DNA of 64,000 nucleotides from Chenopodium formosanum (lineage: Eukaryota > Streptophyta > Magnoliopsida > Caryophyllales > Amaranthaceae). The stretch lies in the NCBI GenBank assembly GCA_024500155.1, contig CM044874.1, positions 43,988,884 through 44,052,883 on the forward strand. Reading direction: 5' to 3'. Numbering within the stretch: position 1 is the stretch's first letter; every line of letters starts with the position of its first letter. Made by a program: the position numbers and the translations under genes. Below, piece after piece: positions 50,290 to 62,387 of this stretch. The notes under the pieces were generated by a model. It saw only the letters and a program-made list of their open reading frames with translations. It ran no database searches and had not been told where the DNA came from.

Positions 50290-51015
50290 AGTAGTTTGTT
50301 AAGAAGTGGTTGATATGTTGTTGGTTGAAGTATGATGAAATAGAAATGCATATATATTGTTTAATTGTTTTACTTTGATGCATGTTTATTACAGCTAGCT
50401 AATACAAGTTATCGGTTAGAGTCGTTTGGTAGATTATGCCAAAAATTGGACGATCAACGTAAGCGATGGGTAGGTGAAATGGGGTTTACTGGGTTGTTAA
50501 AAATTGGAGTAGACATGAACTTGCCAAGATAGTTGGCATATTGGTTGATGAGTCGTATTGATCCTTTCAATTGTACTCTTACTAGTCGAGATGGAAGAGT
50601 TTTTCCGTTGTCTCAAAATCAAGTTCATTGGGTCTTAGGTATTCCTAACGGGGGGTTGCCTGTCCCGACAAACTGTTCATTGGATAATGAAATGTCAGAA
50701 AAGGTAAAAAGGATTATGGAGAATTATGGTAAAACATGGAATAATAAGTCCATTAAAACTGGTCGTGAGTACATATTTAAGGGCATTCTAGTAAATGCTG
50801 AATTGATTGGGCGGATTGAGGGACAATGGAAGGAAGATCAGGAAGATGAGTTCAAGACAGTGTTCCTGTTGTTGTCGCTTGAGATGTTGTTATGCCCTAA
50901 TCGGTTGGCTGCTGATTTGGTGCCAGCTATAACTTGTGCTTCCAAAGCTGTTGAATATGATTGGTGTAGCATGGTGTTAAAGAAGCTCATGGATAGTGTA
51001 GCGATGTTTGCACGG

Positions 51016-52761
51016 TGACAAGGGTCGGACTAGGTCGTTGAAACTAACCCTACCCTAGGCCAAAAAAAATTTGTAATCTCTCAACACACCCTTATACAAG
51101 TATAATGGTAAGTCGAGGGTCGAACCACTAAGGAATGGAGGGCGATCTTATATTGTCAAGTCAAGCTATTCCGGAAAGGTTAGGTAATGGTGTGAATGCT
51201 AAACAACTAAACAAGCTAGGTTGGGACAAATGTAATAAACACTAAGGCTCGGGGTCCACATATACTTGTAACGGATTCTGCTAATTGGGAAAGAGTTGAC
51301 TAAGTCGAGTGATGCGAGGGAAAACCAATCATGCAACCAAAAGAGCATATCAAGCTATTTTTCTAGAGGTCTAACTAGCGTCAACTACGATAAACTCTAG
51401 CTACGAACGTCACAAGACACCTCAATCGTTAAATGCAAGTCACAAATCAATGGTCCGTATCAATGTGAACCTGCAATGCAATCTAGTGTGAATAACTAGG
51501 GTGATCAAGCCTAAATCAAACACACACATGCACATAATCAATTAACCAATTTAATCACATCATCAACTCCATCAATTTCCCCAAATTAACATCAATACAT
51601 TACTCATATATGCTTCACCATTACCCTAGCAATCAAACTACTCACAATCCATAGAAATCAAGATCAAAACAAAGCTAAACAACAAATTCATCATGATCAA
51701 ATTAAACAAACAAAAATCAAACACAAATCAATCAAACTTCAATCAAACTAGAACATTCAACAAAACAATTGAAATCAAACTAAAGATCAAACTAAAGATT
51801 GAATTAAAGAAAAGGAATCCTTACAAACTTGATCAAAAATCAAAGGAAACGAAAAAATCTTCAATCATCAACAATCCACCATGAACTTCTCTCTCTAAAA
51901 ACCTAGAGTTTCTCTCTCTAAAATCTCTCTAATTATGCTCTAATTCTGATCTAATTTATTCTCTCTGTAATTGAGTTCTCCTCTAAAAATAGAAGGAAAA
52001 ACTATATATAGGAAAGATAAAAAAGAAGAGTTAGTTAGATCGTCCCAAAAGAAACCCCGGAAGGTGCGGTCACATCAAGGGAGAGGCGCGTCCGCGAGAA
52101 AAAGGGTACGGAACAGAGGCCCTGGCAGGCGCGCCCGCACCCGCATCAGGTGCGCCCGCACCACCCTCGTGCGCACCTGGCAGCAGGGGAGCCCCCCCTT
52201 CTTCGTCCTAGCTCATCCTCGTGCGCTCGTCTTGGTGATGAGAATGAACACTAAGGTAGGCAGACCTGACAGTAGGGGAGCCCCCCCTTTTTCGTCCTAG
52301 CTCATCCTCGTGCGCTATTCTTGGTGATGAGGATGAACACTAAGGTAGGCAGTCTTGAAATGGCTATTTTGGTGGGTTCATGCCCACTGCATGCATGCAC
52401 CGATCTCATGAACTTGCTCCTTGCATTCCTTTAAACTTTAGCTCCAAATAACAAGCAAGAGGCATCCAAATTGATGAGAAATATGAGAAGAAGGCTTGGG
52501 AATCCTCGGAACACGATCATAACCTGAAAATACACGAAAACAAGCAAATAAAAGGGGAAAAGACCAAATAAACAAAGAAATGCACAAAGAAAGAAAACAA
52601 ACTAAAGAAAGCACAAACTAAAGAAATAAAAAACTAAACTATGGAAAACTAAAGACTTAGTACATAATCTAAATTTTCTAAAAAAACCAAAGCACGACAT
52701 AATCTAAATTACAACATGAATAAATTATCTAAATTATATTTTTTCCATCTAATCCCCAACA
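51016..52761 (-). mobile_element. Athila-type LTR without partner (about 1.75 kb)
   Basis: Read on the minus strand it begins TGTTGGGGATTAGATGG and ends cccttgtca. The same LTR family, opposite orientation, lies at 58531-59974 where it is followed by an Athila-type PBS. Neither internal sequence nor a target duplication borders it (cacgg left, agact right), so it may be a solo LTR made by recombination between elements. It contains a tandem duplication of about 89 bp (52183-52360). It truncates the mobile-domain gene exon at 51015. Confidence 0.75.
52183..52360. repeat. Tandem duplication of about 89 bp inside the Athila LTR
   Basis: aggggagcccccccttyttc and cttggtgatgagratgaaca occur twice (from about 52184 and about 52273). 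GC-rich hairpin-forming sequence (gtgcgcccgcac) lies just before it. Confidence 0.8.
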
Positions 52762-52842
52762 AGACTCAATACCTATTGAGCGCAACAACTTTAGCTTCAC
52801 GTGCTTGGAAAAGGTGAGGATGGCATAATCGCCTTCGCTTTA
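52762..52842 (-). pseudogene. LINE-like ORF fragment, part 2
   Basis: With the Copia element removed, the minus strand reads without stop from the 57878-58041 piece into this one (GVSKNESEG-DYAILTFSKHVKLK), so both belong to one older frame. The Athila LTR abuts its other end. Confidence 0.45.
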
Positions 52843-53151
52843 TGTGGAAATCTGACAGTATGATTAGATTCCTCAAGAATTTCAGAGTATTTGAGCAGTG
52901 AGCCTTTCTCTCAAGCAATAATTGGGAGAATGTTTTTCTCTGTATTCAATGTAAAAACGGCGCACAATCCTCTAGGGATTAGCAAACCTAATAGTTACAT
53001 AATATACACAAGGCTAGCCACTAAGAAACTAACACCTAGGCTGCACAAAAGAACAGGAAAAACAGCTAGAGAAAGCTGTACAAAAAGACAACTAAGACTA
53101 AGCAGAATACAATAGAAATAGATATATACTAACTAGTGTTAGTTTTCTTCA
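52843..53151 (-). repeat. Copia 3' LTR
   Basis: 309 bp. Confidence 0.9.
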
Positions 53152-56100
53152 TCCCCTCCTCAAGTTGGACTTGGTGGTGAGAAACAAGTCCCAACTTGAA
53201 AGACAAAAATTTATGTTGTTGTTCAGTAAGAGCTTTAGTCATGATATCTGCTAATTGAAGTGAGGATCTCACAAAAACAGTAATAAGAAAACCTATCTCA
53301 AGTCTTTCCCTAACATAATGACAATCCTTAGAAAGATGCTTGGTGCGCTCATGAAAAACGGGATTCTCAGCTATATGCATAGCAGACTTGTTATCACAAT
53401 ATAAAGGTATGGGTTTAGGAATGGTAAATCCAAGGTCTTCATAAATGCCATCAACCTAAACCATCTCACTTGTAGTCTGTGACATGCTTTGATATTCAGA
53501 CTCACAAGAAGATTTGGAGATTTGGAGACTGTTGCTTGCTTCTTTATCTTCCAAGAGACAAGACATGCTCCAAGAAAGATGTCAAAGGATGTGCCAGAGA
53601 AAACGCAGGAACCATTATCAGCATCGCTGTAAGCTACGACTCTAAAAGGGGAGTTATTAGTATAAAACAACCCTCAATCTGAAGTCCCTTTCAAATATTT
53701 TACAACATGTAAAGCTGCTTGCCAGTGAGGTTCTCTAGGACAGCTCATGAACTGACTTAGCTGTTGAACAGAGAAAGAGATGTCTGGTCTACTTAAGTTA
53801 AGGTAGAGCTGCTTTCCAATCAAGCTTCTGTACTTCTCAGGTCAGTCATGATTATCTCTTCATGATTGGACAACTTGACATGCTTAGGAAAAGGAGCAGT
53901 TGCAGGAGTGCAGTTGCTTAAGCCAGTGTAATCAAGCACATCAAAGACTTATTTTCTTTGATTAAGTAGAGTTTCCTTAATGGTTTTGGATACTTCCAGA
54001 CCAAGAATGTATCTCATCTCACCTATGTCCTTAGTAGTGAACTCAACATCTAACTGTTGCTTCAATAGAGTGATATAATCATCATCATCACCTGTAATCA
54101 GCAGGTCATCAACATAGACTAATATGATAGTCTATTTTCCAGATTCCACTCTAGAAAACATGCTATAATCTCTAGTGGATTGAAAGAAGTCTCTTACCTT
54201 CAAAAATCTTGTAAGTTCTTTGTTCCATTGCCTAAAAGCCTGTTTGAGGCCATTTAAACTTTTCTTGAGTTTGCAAAATTTCCCTTCAGGAGCCTTTGTA
54301 TATCCCTGAGGTGGTTTTAAGTAAATCTCTTCATCAATATAGCCATGTAAGAAGGCATTATTGATGTCTAATTAGTGCACCTTCCAATGTTGAATTGTTG
54401 CCAGAGCCATGAGAAGTCTCACAGTTGCAAAATTTGCCCCTAGAGAGAATGTGTGCTTGTAGTCTTTTCCTTTGAGTTGTTTATCCCCTCGAGCTACCAA
54501 TCTTGCCTTCAATCTCACAATCTTCCCATTTATGTCAAATTTCACTTTGTCAACCCATTTTGAGTCCAAAGCTTTCTTATCACTTGGAAGATCTGCAAAT
54601 TCCCAAGTTTCATTTTTTTTTAAGAGCCCCTAGCTCTTCCTCCATTGCTTCTGTCCACTCCTTGCTCTCTGAAGCTTGTGAATAATTTGTTGGTTCTATG
54701 ACCTTGAGAACATTGTTAAGAGATACAATGTAATCTCCATCATAAAAGTCATTTTCTGTGAGCTTGTGAGCAGTAAAACATGGTGACTGATCATTATGGT
54801 CAACATAATTACTTGGTGGCAAATGAACCTCAAAATTCTGAAACTTGCTTAGGATATTTCTGTGGATTTTCTGATAACAAGTGTTACCTGTCCTGTCCCT
54901 CCATCAAATCCATGATTTCTTATGGATTTCTTCTTCTAAAACCTCATCAGCATCATCTTCTTCTTCTCCCAGATTCACTTGAATCTCCTGATTAACTAAG
55001 GGAATACTATTGTATAACCCTTTGTTTTCTTCTGCTCCTTTCTCACGGTGCAAAAAAGGGAAAATTTGCTCCTTGAATTTTACTTGTATGCTGGTAAAGA
55101 CCCTTTTCCTTTGCAGATCATAGAGCTTAAACCCCTTTTGAGCTACGGGATATCCAATAAGGACTGCCCTAATTCCTCTCTCAGCAAACTTGTCATCATT
55201 CTTCCTTGTTCACTAGCATAACACATGCATCCTATTGTTCTGAGATGTTTGTAATCTGGTTTCTTCTTCCATAACCTCTCATAAGGTGTTTTCCAACCTA
55301 TAACAACACTAGGCAACAAATTAATTATGTGAGTTGTAGCTAGAATGCATTCCCCCCAAAATCTCTTAAGCAATCCTACATGTATTCTCAAAGCTCTTGT
55401 AGTTTCAACAAGGTGCCTGTGTTTTCTCTCCACTCTTCCATTTTGTTGTGGAACTCCAGCTAGTGAAAAATTCCTTTTTCTGCAAATATCTTGCTACATT
55501 CCGACTGAACTATCTCAGTTCCATTATCTGATCTAATGGTTTTAACTCTTGAATCAAAATGATTCTCTACATAAGAAAGGAATCTTTCCAATATATCTCT
55601 TACAACTTCCTTGTTCTTTAATAAGTGCACCCAAGTTGCTCTACTATAGTCATCTACTATAGTTAAAAAAAATAAGTTGATCCATCTATGTTGGGTGTCC
55701 TATAGGGCTCCCACAAATCAACATGCAGTAAGTAAAAAATGTGAGAAGCTATGCTAGTACTAGCAGGTAAGGGAAGTTTATGATGCTTAGAAACTGAACA
55801 AGTATCACAACAAAATTTTTTAATATATTTGCAATTACAAAAATCCAAATGTTTCATCTTAGACAAAGATCCATGTCCAAGCCTAGTATGCATAACATCT
55901 AGGGTAATAGCATTATTACAGGGCAAAGTTTCATAATTATTTACCAAACTTGCTGTTAAGACAGTCTTGTTGGTTTCTTCTTTGCTCAAAGTGAACTTGT
56001 ACAAGTCATTTGTTACCTTCCTAAAAGCCAAGCTCTCTCCACTAGTAGGGTCCTGAAACACACATCCATTGTCATAAAAAATCACTTTGATGTTGCTGCA

Positions 56101-57290
56101 TCTTATTATCTTGCACAAAGATAAAAGATTATTTTTGAATTCTGGCAAATACAGAACATTATGGAGCACTATCCTTGCTCCCAATTTGACTGTTCCAATT
56201 TTATCTACCCTTTTCACATTCCCATCTGGAAGAACCTCTTTAACAGGCTTGAATAAGCTTCTCATACTACTGAACAAGCTTTTATTACCATCCATGTGGT
56301 CTGAGGCCCCGGAGTCAATGATCCAGGATTGAAGTCAAAATTTTCATGAAAACTAGCCACATTTGAGAAGGATATTATACCTGTAAAATTACTCATAACA
56401 TTCCTTTTTGCTTGACTGGTACCTGCTCCTTGCTTCTCTTGAAAAACCTTCATCACTTCCCTTACCACAGCTGAGATCATTCCTGCATCAGGTTTGCTGC
56501 ATGATCCAGAACCTGTCTTATACTCTTCCTCATCCAAGGGTGACTCCATTTCCCCATCTATCTTGCCAACATTAGCTGTTTTTTTCTTTCCCTTGTACCA
56601 ATCTAGGTAACCATAGATCTCAAAGCATCCAGACCTCTCATGACCTTTTTTCTTGCAATAATCACAAGTGACATCTGGGCTTCCTCTGCTCTCTCTTCTG
56701 GTATCTTCCTTTATTCTGCTTTGCAAGAGCACTATTTCGAGACTCCTTTAGTGCTTGAAAAGCATATGCTTCTGTAATTTCTTGCATTTCATTGGAAACT
56801 TTCTTATGTTTCCCAGTTTGTTGCACCAAATGGAAAGCTTTGTTGACACTAGATAAAGGATCCAATCTAAGAATGTTTTCTCTCACATTATAGTATCCTC
56901 TATTCAATCCCATCAAGAACCGAATCACCCTGTTTGTCTCAACAATTGCTAACATCTTTTTGTACATACTACATGTACACTTAGCAACAATCCCACAAGT
57001 GCATTCAGGTATTGCTTCAATGTTATAGATTTCATCCCAGAAAATCTTGAGCTTATAGTAGTAATCTACTACAGACATGTCACCTTGCTCAAGTTTACCA
57101 AGATCCGTCTTGAGTTGGTACATGAGAGGTATATTGCTCTCAGAATACCTCTCAACCAACTCATCCCACAACTGCTTGGAAGTCTGCACAAGGCTCAGAC
57201 CACCATCCACTTGATCTGACATAGATCTGAATATCCAGCATCTCACCATATAATCATTTCTCTCCCACCTGTTGTAATCCTAGTTTGGGG
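53152..57290 (-). pseudogene. Copia gag-pol, multiply broken
   Basis: On the minus strand: gag (57249-56662, MVRCWIFRSMSDQVDGG, LVERYSESNIPLMYQLKTDL), zinc knuckle CDYCKKKGHERSGC (about 56650-56700), pre-integrase (LGHGSLSKMKHLDFC) and integrase pieces (55663-56295, 55143-55433), RT start (KARLVARGDKQLKGKDY, 54372-54569), YVDDLLITGDDD near 54100 and RNase H (53129-53670, QLADIMTKALTEQQHKF). Numerous stops and shifts separate them, including an in-frame TAG just upstream of NRWERNDYMV. No functional protein can be made. Confidence 0.88.
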
Positions 57291-57567
57291 ATCTTTTCTT
57301 CAATGAATCCCTTCTTGTTCTTAGCTCCAAGAGCTAGCTTCACGTTTTTGCTCCAAATCAAGAATTTGTTGCATCAAAGAGCATTGGAGTCAGAGAGGCA
57401 ACATGATTATCGGAGTGTGATAGGAACAAAGGGTCCTGATAGTTCATCTGAGCATCTGAACTTTCGTTTTCTGGAATTTTGAATGATCGAAAGAAAGTAA
57501 AACAAAGGCGAGAAAAGTAAAAAGATTAAAACTTTTAGGATGATTTAACCTAGAAGCTCTAATACCA

Positions 57568-57877
57568 TGTGGAAATCTGACAGTATGATCAGATTTCTCA
57601 AGAATTCCAGAGTATTTTGAGCAGTGAGCCTTTCTCTCAAGCAATAATTGGGAGAATGTTTTTCTCTGTATTCAGTGTAAAAACGGCGCACAATCCTCTG
57701 GGGATTAGAAAACCTAAAAGTTACATAATATACATAAGGCTAGCCACTAAGAAACTAACACCGAGGCTGCACAAAAGAACAGGAAAAACCACTAGAGAAA
57801 GCTGTACAAAAAGACAACTAAGACTAAGCAGAATACAGTAGAAATACATGTATACTAACTAGTATTGGTTTTCTTCA
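57568..57877 (-). repeat. Copia 5' LTR
   Basis: 310 bp. Confidence 0.9.
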
Positions 57878-58530
57878 CTTTCATTCTTTGAGACTCCATC
57901 ATAGACAAAGACAGGTTTCAAACATGCACATATAAGACGAGCCATATGTATGGAAAATCGTGTTTCTATTAATATAATCAAATGAGGCATATGCATCTCA
58001 ATTGCAGTCCTCATTAACAGTAGAATTGTATCCCTACCCAAGTCACAACAATTTCATACTACACACCGTACCCCTTTTTCGCCACTCCCCCAAAACCTTG
58101 TGCGGGCAGTTGCTTGGACTTGGATATGCAGTTCAATTTCTCTTCCTTCTAAGATGTCCGGGGAAATTGTATTTCCTTACATTAAAATTTCTGACACAAA
58201 CATAGGATATTGTAGAGTAAATAATTTAAAATAATTTCTATAACTAATTGACAAATTACAACATTTAACAGTAGCGGGTATATCTGCATATCTGCAGGTG
58301 GATCTACCATACTAATAACCTCATGAGGTGAGACATGTTCCGATCCATACCCGTTGGTACCACCTTGGGTAGAGATGATCCATCTCACAAAACATTTTAC
58401 AGATTTTGAGAGCAACGCCATATCAGATAAGTCTGGCAAATGGGTAGGACCTACCTTATTTGTTGGAGTTATGACCACGAGGTCACCATTGAGCTTCTTT
58501 TTGCTGGTGATAATCTGCGCCGTAGTTTCG
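57878..58530 (-). pseudogene. LINE-like endonuclease-region fragment, part 1
   Basis: Minus-strand pieces GRDTILLLMRTAIEMHMPH and LIILIETRFSIHMARLIC resemble the start of the plant LINE endonuclease domain (...LIILIETRFS...). A second open piece (58182-58538, MHDETTAQIITSKKKLNGD) may be the preceding region. Identification is by short motif only; it could be another transposon-derived frame. Confidence 0.4.
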
Positions 58531-59974
58531 TCATGCATTTCTTGGTTTATTTTTTTTATTTTTTCTTTTATTTTATTTGTTTTCGTTCATTTTTCAGGTT
58601 ATGATCGTAATTCGAAGATTCCCGAGTCTCCTTCCCAAGTTTTACATCGTTTGAGATGCCTTTTGCCTACCACTTGAAGTTCAAGTTTGAAGGATTGTAT
58701 AGACTAAGTCTTCTATCTCGTGCATGCAAGCGGTGGGTACACCAATCTTGGTGTTGAACCCACTATGGGGGCTATTTGGAGACTGCCTCCTCCCGTGTTC
58801 ATTACATCATCAAGTGGAGCGCATGAGGAAGAGCAAGTTGATGCTGAAGGAAGCTGCCCTGCTCCTAGGCATGGGCGAGCGTGACCATGGCGTGGCCGCG
58901 CGGGCGTGCCTCTCTGGGTCTCTGTTCCGTACATAGTTTTGCGCGGCTGCGATCCCCTTTGTAGTTGGTCGCGCCTGTACGAGTCTATTTTGGACGATCT
59001 TACTAATTTCCCTTTGTTAGTTTTACTATATATAGACTTTCCTTCTATTTTTAGAGAGAGTTTTTTAGAGAGTTCTTTTAGAATTAGAATAGAAATTTTA
59101 AATCATTTTGTAGAGAGAGAAACTCTAGGTTGTAGAGAGAGAAGTTCTTGATTGATGATTGAAGATTGATGATTCTAATCATTATCTCCATTGATTTGAA
59201 GCAAGTTTGTAAGGATTTCTTTTACTTCAATTGTTTTGTTGATTGTTCAAGTTTGATTGAATTTGTGATTGTATTTGTTTGATTGATATGATGAGGATGA
59301 ATTTGTTGTTTAGCTTAGTTTTGATCTTGATTTCCATGGATTGTGTGTAGTTTTCTTGCTAGGGGAATGGTGAAGCATATATGAGTAACGAATTGATGCT
59401 AATTGGGGGAAATTGATGGAGTTGATGTAGTGATTAAATTGGTTGATTGATTAAGTGCATGTGTGTGATTAATTGAAGAGTAGCTAACTTTGAGTATTGT
59501 ACTAGATTGAATTGTAAGTTCACATTGATACGAACAATTGATTTGTGTCTTGCATTTGTTGATTGAGTTGGTTTACAAGTTCCTATCTAGAGTCTCTCGT
59601 AGTTTGCGCTAGTTTGACCTCTAGGAGATTAGCCTACCATACTCTCTTGATTGCTTAAATTATTTTCCCTTGCAACACTCGACTTAGTCAATTCTAATCC
59701 CAATTAGTTGTATCCATTGCAAGTATATGTGGATCCTAAACCCTAATGTTTTTTATATTTGATTTCATCTTGATTGTTTGATTGTCTTATAATATACACA
59801 TCTTACTTCATTACTTCGAGATAGCTTAGCTTTAGCATTAGCATTCACCTCCCAATTCTAGTGGTTCGACCCTCGACTTACTCCTATGCTAGTTATAAGG
59901 GTGTGTTGAGTGATTACAAATTTTGTTTGGCCTAGGGAAGATTAGTCCAACGACCTAGTCTCAACCCTTGTTCA
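58531..59974 (+). mobile_element. 5'-truncated Athila LTR
   Basis: Matches 51016-52761 in inverted orientation from tgcatttctt...aggttatgatcg onward to caacccttgttca; about the first 230 bp of the LTR are missing. It is followed by the PBS. Confidence 0.8.
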
Positions 59975-59977
59975 AAA

Positions 59978-59995
59978 TGGCGTCGTTGCCGGGGA
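59978..59995 (+). other. Athila primer binding site
   Basis: tggcgtcgttgccgggga, three bases after the LTR, complementary to the 3' end of plant tRNA-Asp apart from one base, as known for Athila. Confidence 0.85.
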
Positions 59996-60115
59996 GTGGC
60001 GTAGTTGTTTGCTATTGTTGTTAAGTCTATTTCACCTAATTTCAAAAATACAAAAAGATTTTTCTCTTTAGGCTACTTTTGTAGCCGTGCTATGATATTT
60101 GCTTTGAGTTTTTGT

Positions 60116-60328
60116 ATGCTTAGGATAACAGGAAGGACTCTAGTGCCGTTTGATCCGGAAATTGAGAGAACAATAACAAGGTTAAGGGTTGCTAATCGTT
60201 CTTCAAGTCCAAGCTCTCTAAGAGAGGAAATTCACCAAGATAGAGAAGAGGAGGATCGAGGAAGCATGGGAGCTAATCCAAGAGTTGCTTTGAAGGAGTT
60301 GGGTACTCCCGGTGCTTATAGATTTGAG
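60116..60328 (+). pseudogene. Athila gag N-terminus, truncated by CACTA insertion
   Basis: MLRITGRTLVPFDPEIERT opens the typical Athila gag start and continues to LGTPGAYRFE, where the CACTA element begins at 60329. The remainder of the Athila element is not seen in the window. Confidence 0.75.
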
Positions 60329-60365
60329 CACTAGTACATAATTGAGTTTATGTATCACGTCTTGG

Positions 60366-60535
60366 TAACACTTTTTGATGTAGAAGATTACTAGATTTAT
60401 AAGTAACACTTTGGTAACACTTAATTAGAATGTAACACTCAATGTAACACTTTTAACATAAGTAACATTGTAAAGTAACACTTTCATACCAAGTAATATT
60501 TTGTGGTAACATTAACAGGTGTTACCTTGTGTTTT
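60366..60535. repeat. CACTA subterminal repeats
   Basis: About nine copies of a (a/g)gtaacactt-like word, mostly direct with at least one inverted (ggtgttacc, about 60520). In CACTA elements such repeats are binding sites for the element's TNPA-type protein. Confidence 0.8.
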
Positions 60536-62387
60536 TGGGAAAAAAATAATTTAAATTAAAATTTCAATTAAAAAAAGGTTGTGTTAATTCCTAATTTTAA
60601 CAATTTCATTCATCTAGTTAGGTTAATATTATTAGCACCTTCAATATTGACACAAACTACCTATCTATTAGCGCCAAAGGTAGTTAGGTTAATATTATTA
60701 GCGCCTTCAATATTATTAGCGCCTTCAATATTGACACAAACAAATCGAAAGGTGTATTTCATCCTCTTCCCAGGAGTAACGAAATTCTCTAACCTAGTTC
60801 ATCTGATCGTGTAGCGCAATTTCATCAGAAAAATTAATTGAATCCTTGATCGTGCAGCACAATTTCATCAGAGAAATCATTCGTTTCCTTGAAGCTGTGG
60901 GTATCATCAAAATCGTGCTCCAATTTAAGGTATTATCTGATTTACGATCGTGGTTTTTAATTTTTTTTGTTTATTTATTCATCAAATTTAAAGAATCTAT
61001 AAAATGCTTATTCATTAATTTCAAGAATATATGAAATCAAGCGTTTATTTTTTTTAAAAATAAATTGAATTTTGAAATAATTTATCGGTGGGAATCAATT
61101 AAGCGATTACTTTGTATTAGTATAACTGCAGGAATTAAGCGTTTATTCATTAACACAGATTCAGAGAGATTGCATGCAAATTGTGCAGAGCATGTTAAAT
61201 AGTGTATTTGATTAAAGACACTTTGAACTGATATACTGACTTTTGAAGATGCGATTATTTGAGTGTGATTCTGTGTTTGGGTTCTATTTATTGAGGTTTT
61301 CGTGAATTCCACTGCAATTTTAGAGGCTTGGATAATCCTCTTATTTTTTCCTCTAACAATTAATCTGCAATTCAGATGATTTGTTTAAATTATTTTTTGA
61401 TGATTTGCTTAAGTATCCAATAAGATAACGAGGATTAGAACATATTTACAATGATACAATATGTACCCTCAGCTGGTTTGAATTAAAAAAAGTTACTAAC
61501 TTCTTCCATTTTTAGACCATGTTACAATGTAAAGTGCACTGTCAGATAATCTAGAATTTGATAAGTTTCAGAACATCATAGTTTATGTATCTGACCACAT
61601 CCTTTAGGATTAAGGCTCTGATTTATTGTTCTTAGCTGTTAAATTTTAGCATCTTATATGCTTTTTGTAGATGAGACTTTAATCTTTCACAAATCTTGAA
61701 GTAAATTGGGCAGGTTTGGCATTGCATTAGAGAAATTAGTTGTAAAGTGTCTGGGGAATTTCCCTGATTTGCAAGCTTTTCAATTGTGGTTTTTCACTTT
61801 CATTTTTCTATTGTCCTCTAGACTCTACTTTTATGGTCAATTTGTTTGGCTGGCTTGCAGGGTTTCAATAGCATAGGTTAAATATGGCTTATATGGATTT
61901 AGAAAATAAAAAAAAAATTATTAGTTAAATATGTTAACAGAAAAGGTTTTCACTTGATGAACGGGGGGAATTTTTCACCCAAAAAGGTTTGGAGTCTAGG
62001 GGATGGGGGTCTTAGAATAAGGTGTTAACATTTGTAAATTAAATACCCTGTACGATTATGTCATTGTGTCCGGAGGTTTGCTAATGGTCAGTACTTTAAT
62101 ATAGGGATCAACGTAAATTGAAGTGTGAAGCAGCAGTAACTGACTTTGTTTAAATTTAACTTATTTGAATTGAATTTGTCTAAACAAGTCCTAATAAGTT
62201 AAACCAGATGGATTGAACATAATTTTTTATTTTTTTACTTGTTTCATTTCTATTATTATTATACGAGGTTGAATATATGGGCGTTTGTTTCTATGGATAT
62301 TGTCATTCCTTTTGAACATGTTAAATTATATGCCAATATTTTAAATCTTTAAATTTAATTATTTATAAATTTTATAAAGGAGACAAA
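60536..62387. other. Non-coding 5' region of the CACTA element
   Basis: AT-rich. ttaggttaatattattagcr and ccttcaatattgacacaaac are duplicated (about 60618-60740), and tgatcgtg(t/c)agc and aatttcatcag words also repeat (60805-60875). Probably promoter, 5' UTR and first intron of the transposase; no ORF is supported. Confidence 0.6.

Larger units (their letters stand above)
38576..51015 (+). pseudogene. Plant-mobile-domain / Ulp1-associated type gene, split and truncated
   Basis: Exons fit one frame: 38576-38644 (MDSRVDSMGSKKRKMWKK), 38753-38800, 38874-38951 (GGEVKWRGEVLIQHLKARCR) and 50395-51015 (YRLESFGRLCQKLDDQRKRW, RVFPLSQNQVHWVLGIPNGG). Donor gtaagt at 38952 and acceptor ttattacag at 50391-50394 bound an intron holding Retand-2. 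Exon 4 has a TAG at 50530-50532, then stays open until an Athila LTR cuts it at 51016. The ...PLSQNQVHWVLGIPNGG motif resembles N-terminal domains of plant mobile-domain and Ulp1-carrying transposon-derived proteins; no catalytic domain is present. Whether it is host-domesticated or part of a MULE is unclear. Confidence 0.65.
52843..57877 (-). mobile_element. Degenerate Ty1/Copia retrotransposon (5.0 kb)
   Basis: LTRs 52843-53151 and 57568-57877 (about 310 bp, TGTGGAAATC...TTTTCTTCA) differ at over ten sites. Flanks cttta and ctttc are an imperfect target duplication. PBS tggtattagagct (minus, ending about 57565) resembles the initiator-Met type, and gaggagggga (53152-53161, minus) is the polypurine tract. 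Gag, protease, integrase, RT and RNase H pieces are in Copia order. The short LTR suggests an Ale- or Tork-like lineage, unresolved. Confidence 0.9.

Noticed and set aside
58713..58936. Frames in both strands of the Athila LTR
   Set aside because: LTR sequence; the frames are not shared with the other LTR copy.
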